Under the pieces are notes generated by a model. That model was given only the letters and a program-made list of their open reading frames with translations, did no database searches and was not told where the DNA came from. From NCBI GenBank assembly GCA_030637025.1, contig DAOVVV010000016.1:1-56272 (forward strand): a stretch of DNA of 56,272 nucleotides, in the 5' to 3' direction. Source of the stretch: JAGLHV01 sp023143305 [NCBI: Clostridia bacterium]. Lineage in GTDB: Bacteria > CBDUZB01 > JAGLHV01. Shown here in pieces: positions 55,185 to 56,272 of the stretch. The position numbers and the translations under genes are program-made. The stretch's first letter is position 1. The number at the start of each line of letters is the position of its first letter.

Positions 55185-56057
55185 TTAAATAGTAGAATTT
55201 AAATCTACCTCAATGCCAACAGCTTTTATCTCAGCTGCTAACTTTAATTTCCATTCATTACCATTTTTATCAAAAGGAATATATACTACACCTAAAATAT
55301 CACTGGGCAACTCTATACCTTTTGAATAAAATGCACAAACACGATTTCTACCCAACTTTCCAAAAAAATAACCAAGTTCAAGGATAACATTTTGCCTTGC
55401 TCTTGATTTTAAGTCATTAGTAGGTGTAGATTTTGAGGCACCTCTGTCGTCAGGTGTCAATAGGACTACAGCAAAACCAACATTTGAATAGTCCTCAAAT
55501 TTTTCAATTATCGTTCTGCCTTTATTCGGCTTTTCATTTAAAATAATAGGATTTAAATCTAATTTTACTATATATCTTGCCACCGTATCTTTAGCTGAAT
55601 CGTCAGTCCCGTGAACAATAAAAATATCTTTACCAATTTTTGGCATTTCATTTTCGCAACTAGGAATCGGACCATTTCCCCCTTCTTCTGGGCCAGAATA
55701 AAATTCAAGACACCGCTCTGTAGATTTTAACCGTGTAAGTAATTTATCAATATATTTGTGAACATGCCTAGTCCTATTTTTTATTGTGCTGTCTCCACTA
55801 AAAGACATAGCACGAAAACCAGAGTATTCCTTGCTCATTTCATCACTACTAAACACGTGACGTAATAATCTGGTGTTATAATCATCCCACATTATTTCTT
55901 TTCTTTTCAAACCTTCGAAATCTTGTTCCGATGTAATTTCTAAATCTAATAACTCCTCTCCCTCCTCTATTTGCTTTTTAATCTTTTCTTCCGCTTCTAC
56001 TTTTGATACTAGTAACATATTCGACTCATCACCTTTTTGGGCTCTCTTTCCTGTCAT
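55185..56057 (-). CDS. TIR-domain protein, predicted NADase effector (CAP12/Pycsar type)
   Basis: A 290-residue protein. Residues 1-140 are a charged helical N-terminal region (WDDYNTRLLRHVF, FRAMSFSGDS) with no domain I recognise. From residue 144 there is a TIR-like domain: KDIFIVHGTDDSAKDTVARY, NPIILNEKPNKGRTIIEKFE, AVVLLTPDDRGA, and ARQNVILELGYFFGKLGR with Glu227. This is the PF10137-type fold found in CBASS and Pycsar effectors, where the matching glutamate is catalytic for NAD cleavage. No cyclase is encoded in the window. A strong GGAGG lies five bases before the ATG. MITE-like copy 2 starts 30 bases upstream. Confidence 0.82.
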   Translation of the reverse strand: MTGKRAQKGDESNMLLVSKVEAEEKIKKQIEEGEELLDLEITSEQDFEGLKRKEIMWDDYNTRLLRHVFSSDEMSKEYSGFRAMSFSGDSTIKNRTRHVHKYIDKLLTRLKSTERCLEFYSGPEEGGNGPIPSCENEMPKIGKDIFIVHGTDDSAKDTVARYIVKLDLNPIILNEKPNKGRTIIEKFEDYSNVGFAVVLLTPDDRGASKSTPTNDLKSRARQNVILELGYFFGKLGRNRVCAFYSKGIELPSDILGVVYIPFDKNGNEWKLKLAAEIKAVGIEVDLNSTI

Positions 56058-56086
56058 ATAATCCTCCTTTTTTATACACTAAAATA

Positions 56087-56242
56087 AAGGTGAAATGTGT
56101 TTTGAACGATATAGCAAATTTTAGCGAAAATAAGCGTTAAAAAAATAAGCCTGTCTGAGCAAAGCGAGTTGCTTATTTTTAGCTTGTTTTTGCGTGCCCG
56201 AAGGGTAAAATTATGCGTCCAGAGAGAAACATATTTTGCCTT
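56087..56242. mobile_element. MITE-like element, copy 2 (156 bp)
   Basis: Same length and orientation as copy 1. Ends: AAGGTGAAATGTGTTTT and, inverted, AAGGCAAAATATGTTTC. It is flanked on both sides by TA (56085-56086 and 56243-56244), which fits a TA target duplication as made by IS630/Tc1-type elements. Copy 1 has TG on the left and TA on the right, so the duplication is not proven. The last 30 bases of the window hold nothing else. Confidence 0.72.
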
Positions 56243-56272
56243 TATTTTCCTCGTTCTACCTCCTGTCTCATA

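Overview
The window is 56.3 kb of AT-rich DNA. Every gene I can support, about 53 protein genes, one tRNA and one decayed gene, lies on the minus strand, so the biology reads from the right end to the left. The organism looks like a diderm (two-membrane) bacterium. Evidence for this is a TonB-dependent receptor, PorV-type and other predicted outer-membrane barrels, SurA-like chaperones, LysM and SpoIID envelope proteins, and a surface protein with a FlgD/type-IX-like C-terminal domain. Low GC, many TPR proteins and dispersed intergenic hairpin repeats recall uncultured candidate phyla such as Omnitrophota and its neighbours. This placement is an impression; no 16S rRNA gene is present.

Layout from left to right. 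1-211: start of a TonB-dependent receptor behind a consensus promoter. 431-9986: yebC-ruvC-ruvA-ruvB, a radical-SAM protein, queH, a DUF2905 protein, spoIID, queA and a GT20 trehalose-phosphate-synthase-like gene. 10163-18467: a surface protein, a PorV/TPR protein, a sensor kinase and a REC-GAF-HD-GYP response regulator, probably one functional unit. 18957-29754: an EF-G-like GTPase, envelope sugar genes (wecB-like, a divergent GT4 transferase), glyA, a low-molecular-weight phosphatase, argJ, argC, TPR and PHP proteins, tRNA-Arg(CCU) and apt. 29821-35326: a sigma-70 factor, a barrel-like protein, a truncated acyltransferase-like gene, a CHASE2-GGDEF cyclase and a TPR metallopeptidase. 35640-40885: secE-nusG-rplK-rplA joined to rpsB-tsf-pyrH-frr, with a small Ig-like protein between the halves. 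41010-50366: a LysM protein, a short pyruvate kinase, sua5, nadB, and a surA-like/pdxA/ksgA group with a second parvulin. 50543-53671: mfd. 53672-56272: a repeat-rich accessory area with a NifU-like protein, a DUF5677-like protein and a TIR-domain protein.

Most of the window is ordinary housekeeping. The most unusual part is the right end. Two same-length (156 bp) elements with inverted ends and MITE-like features bracket a TIR-domain protein (predicted NADase effector) and a DUF5677-like partner, which is a plausible small defence module. Other points of interest are a GT4 transferase that departs from the family consensus at three hallmark motifs, the absence of rplJL-rpoBC after rplA, a pyruvate kinase without its C-terminal domain, and a possible AUU-started remnant gene.
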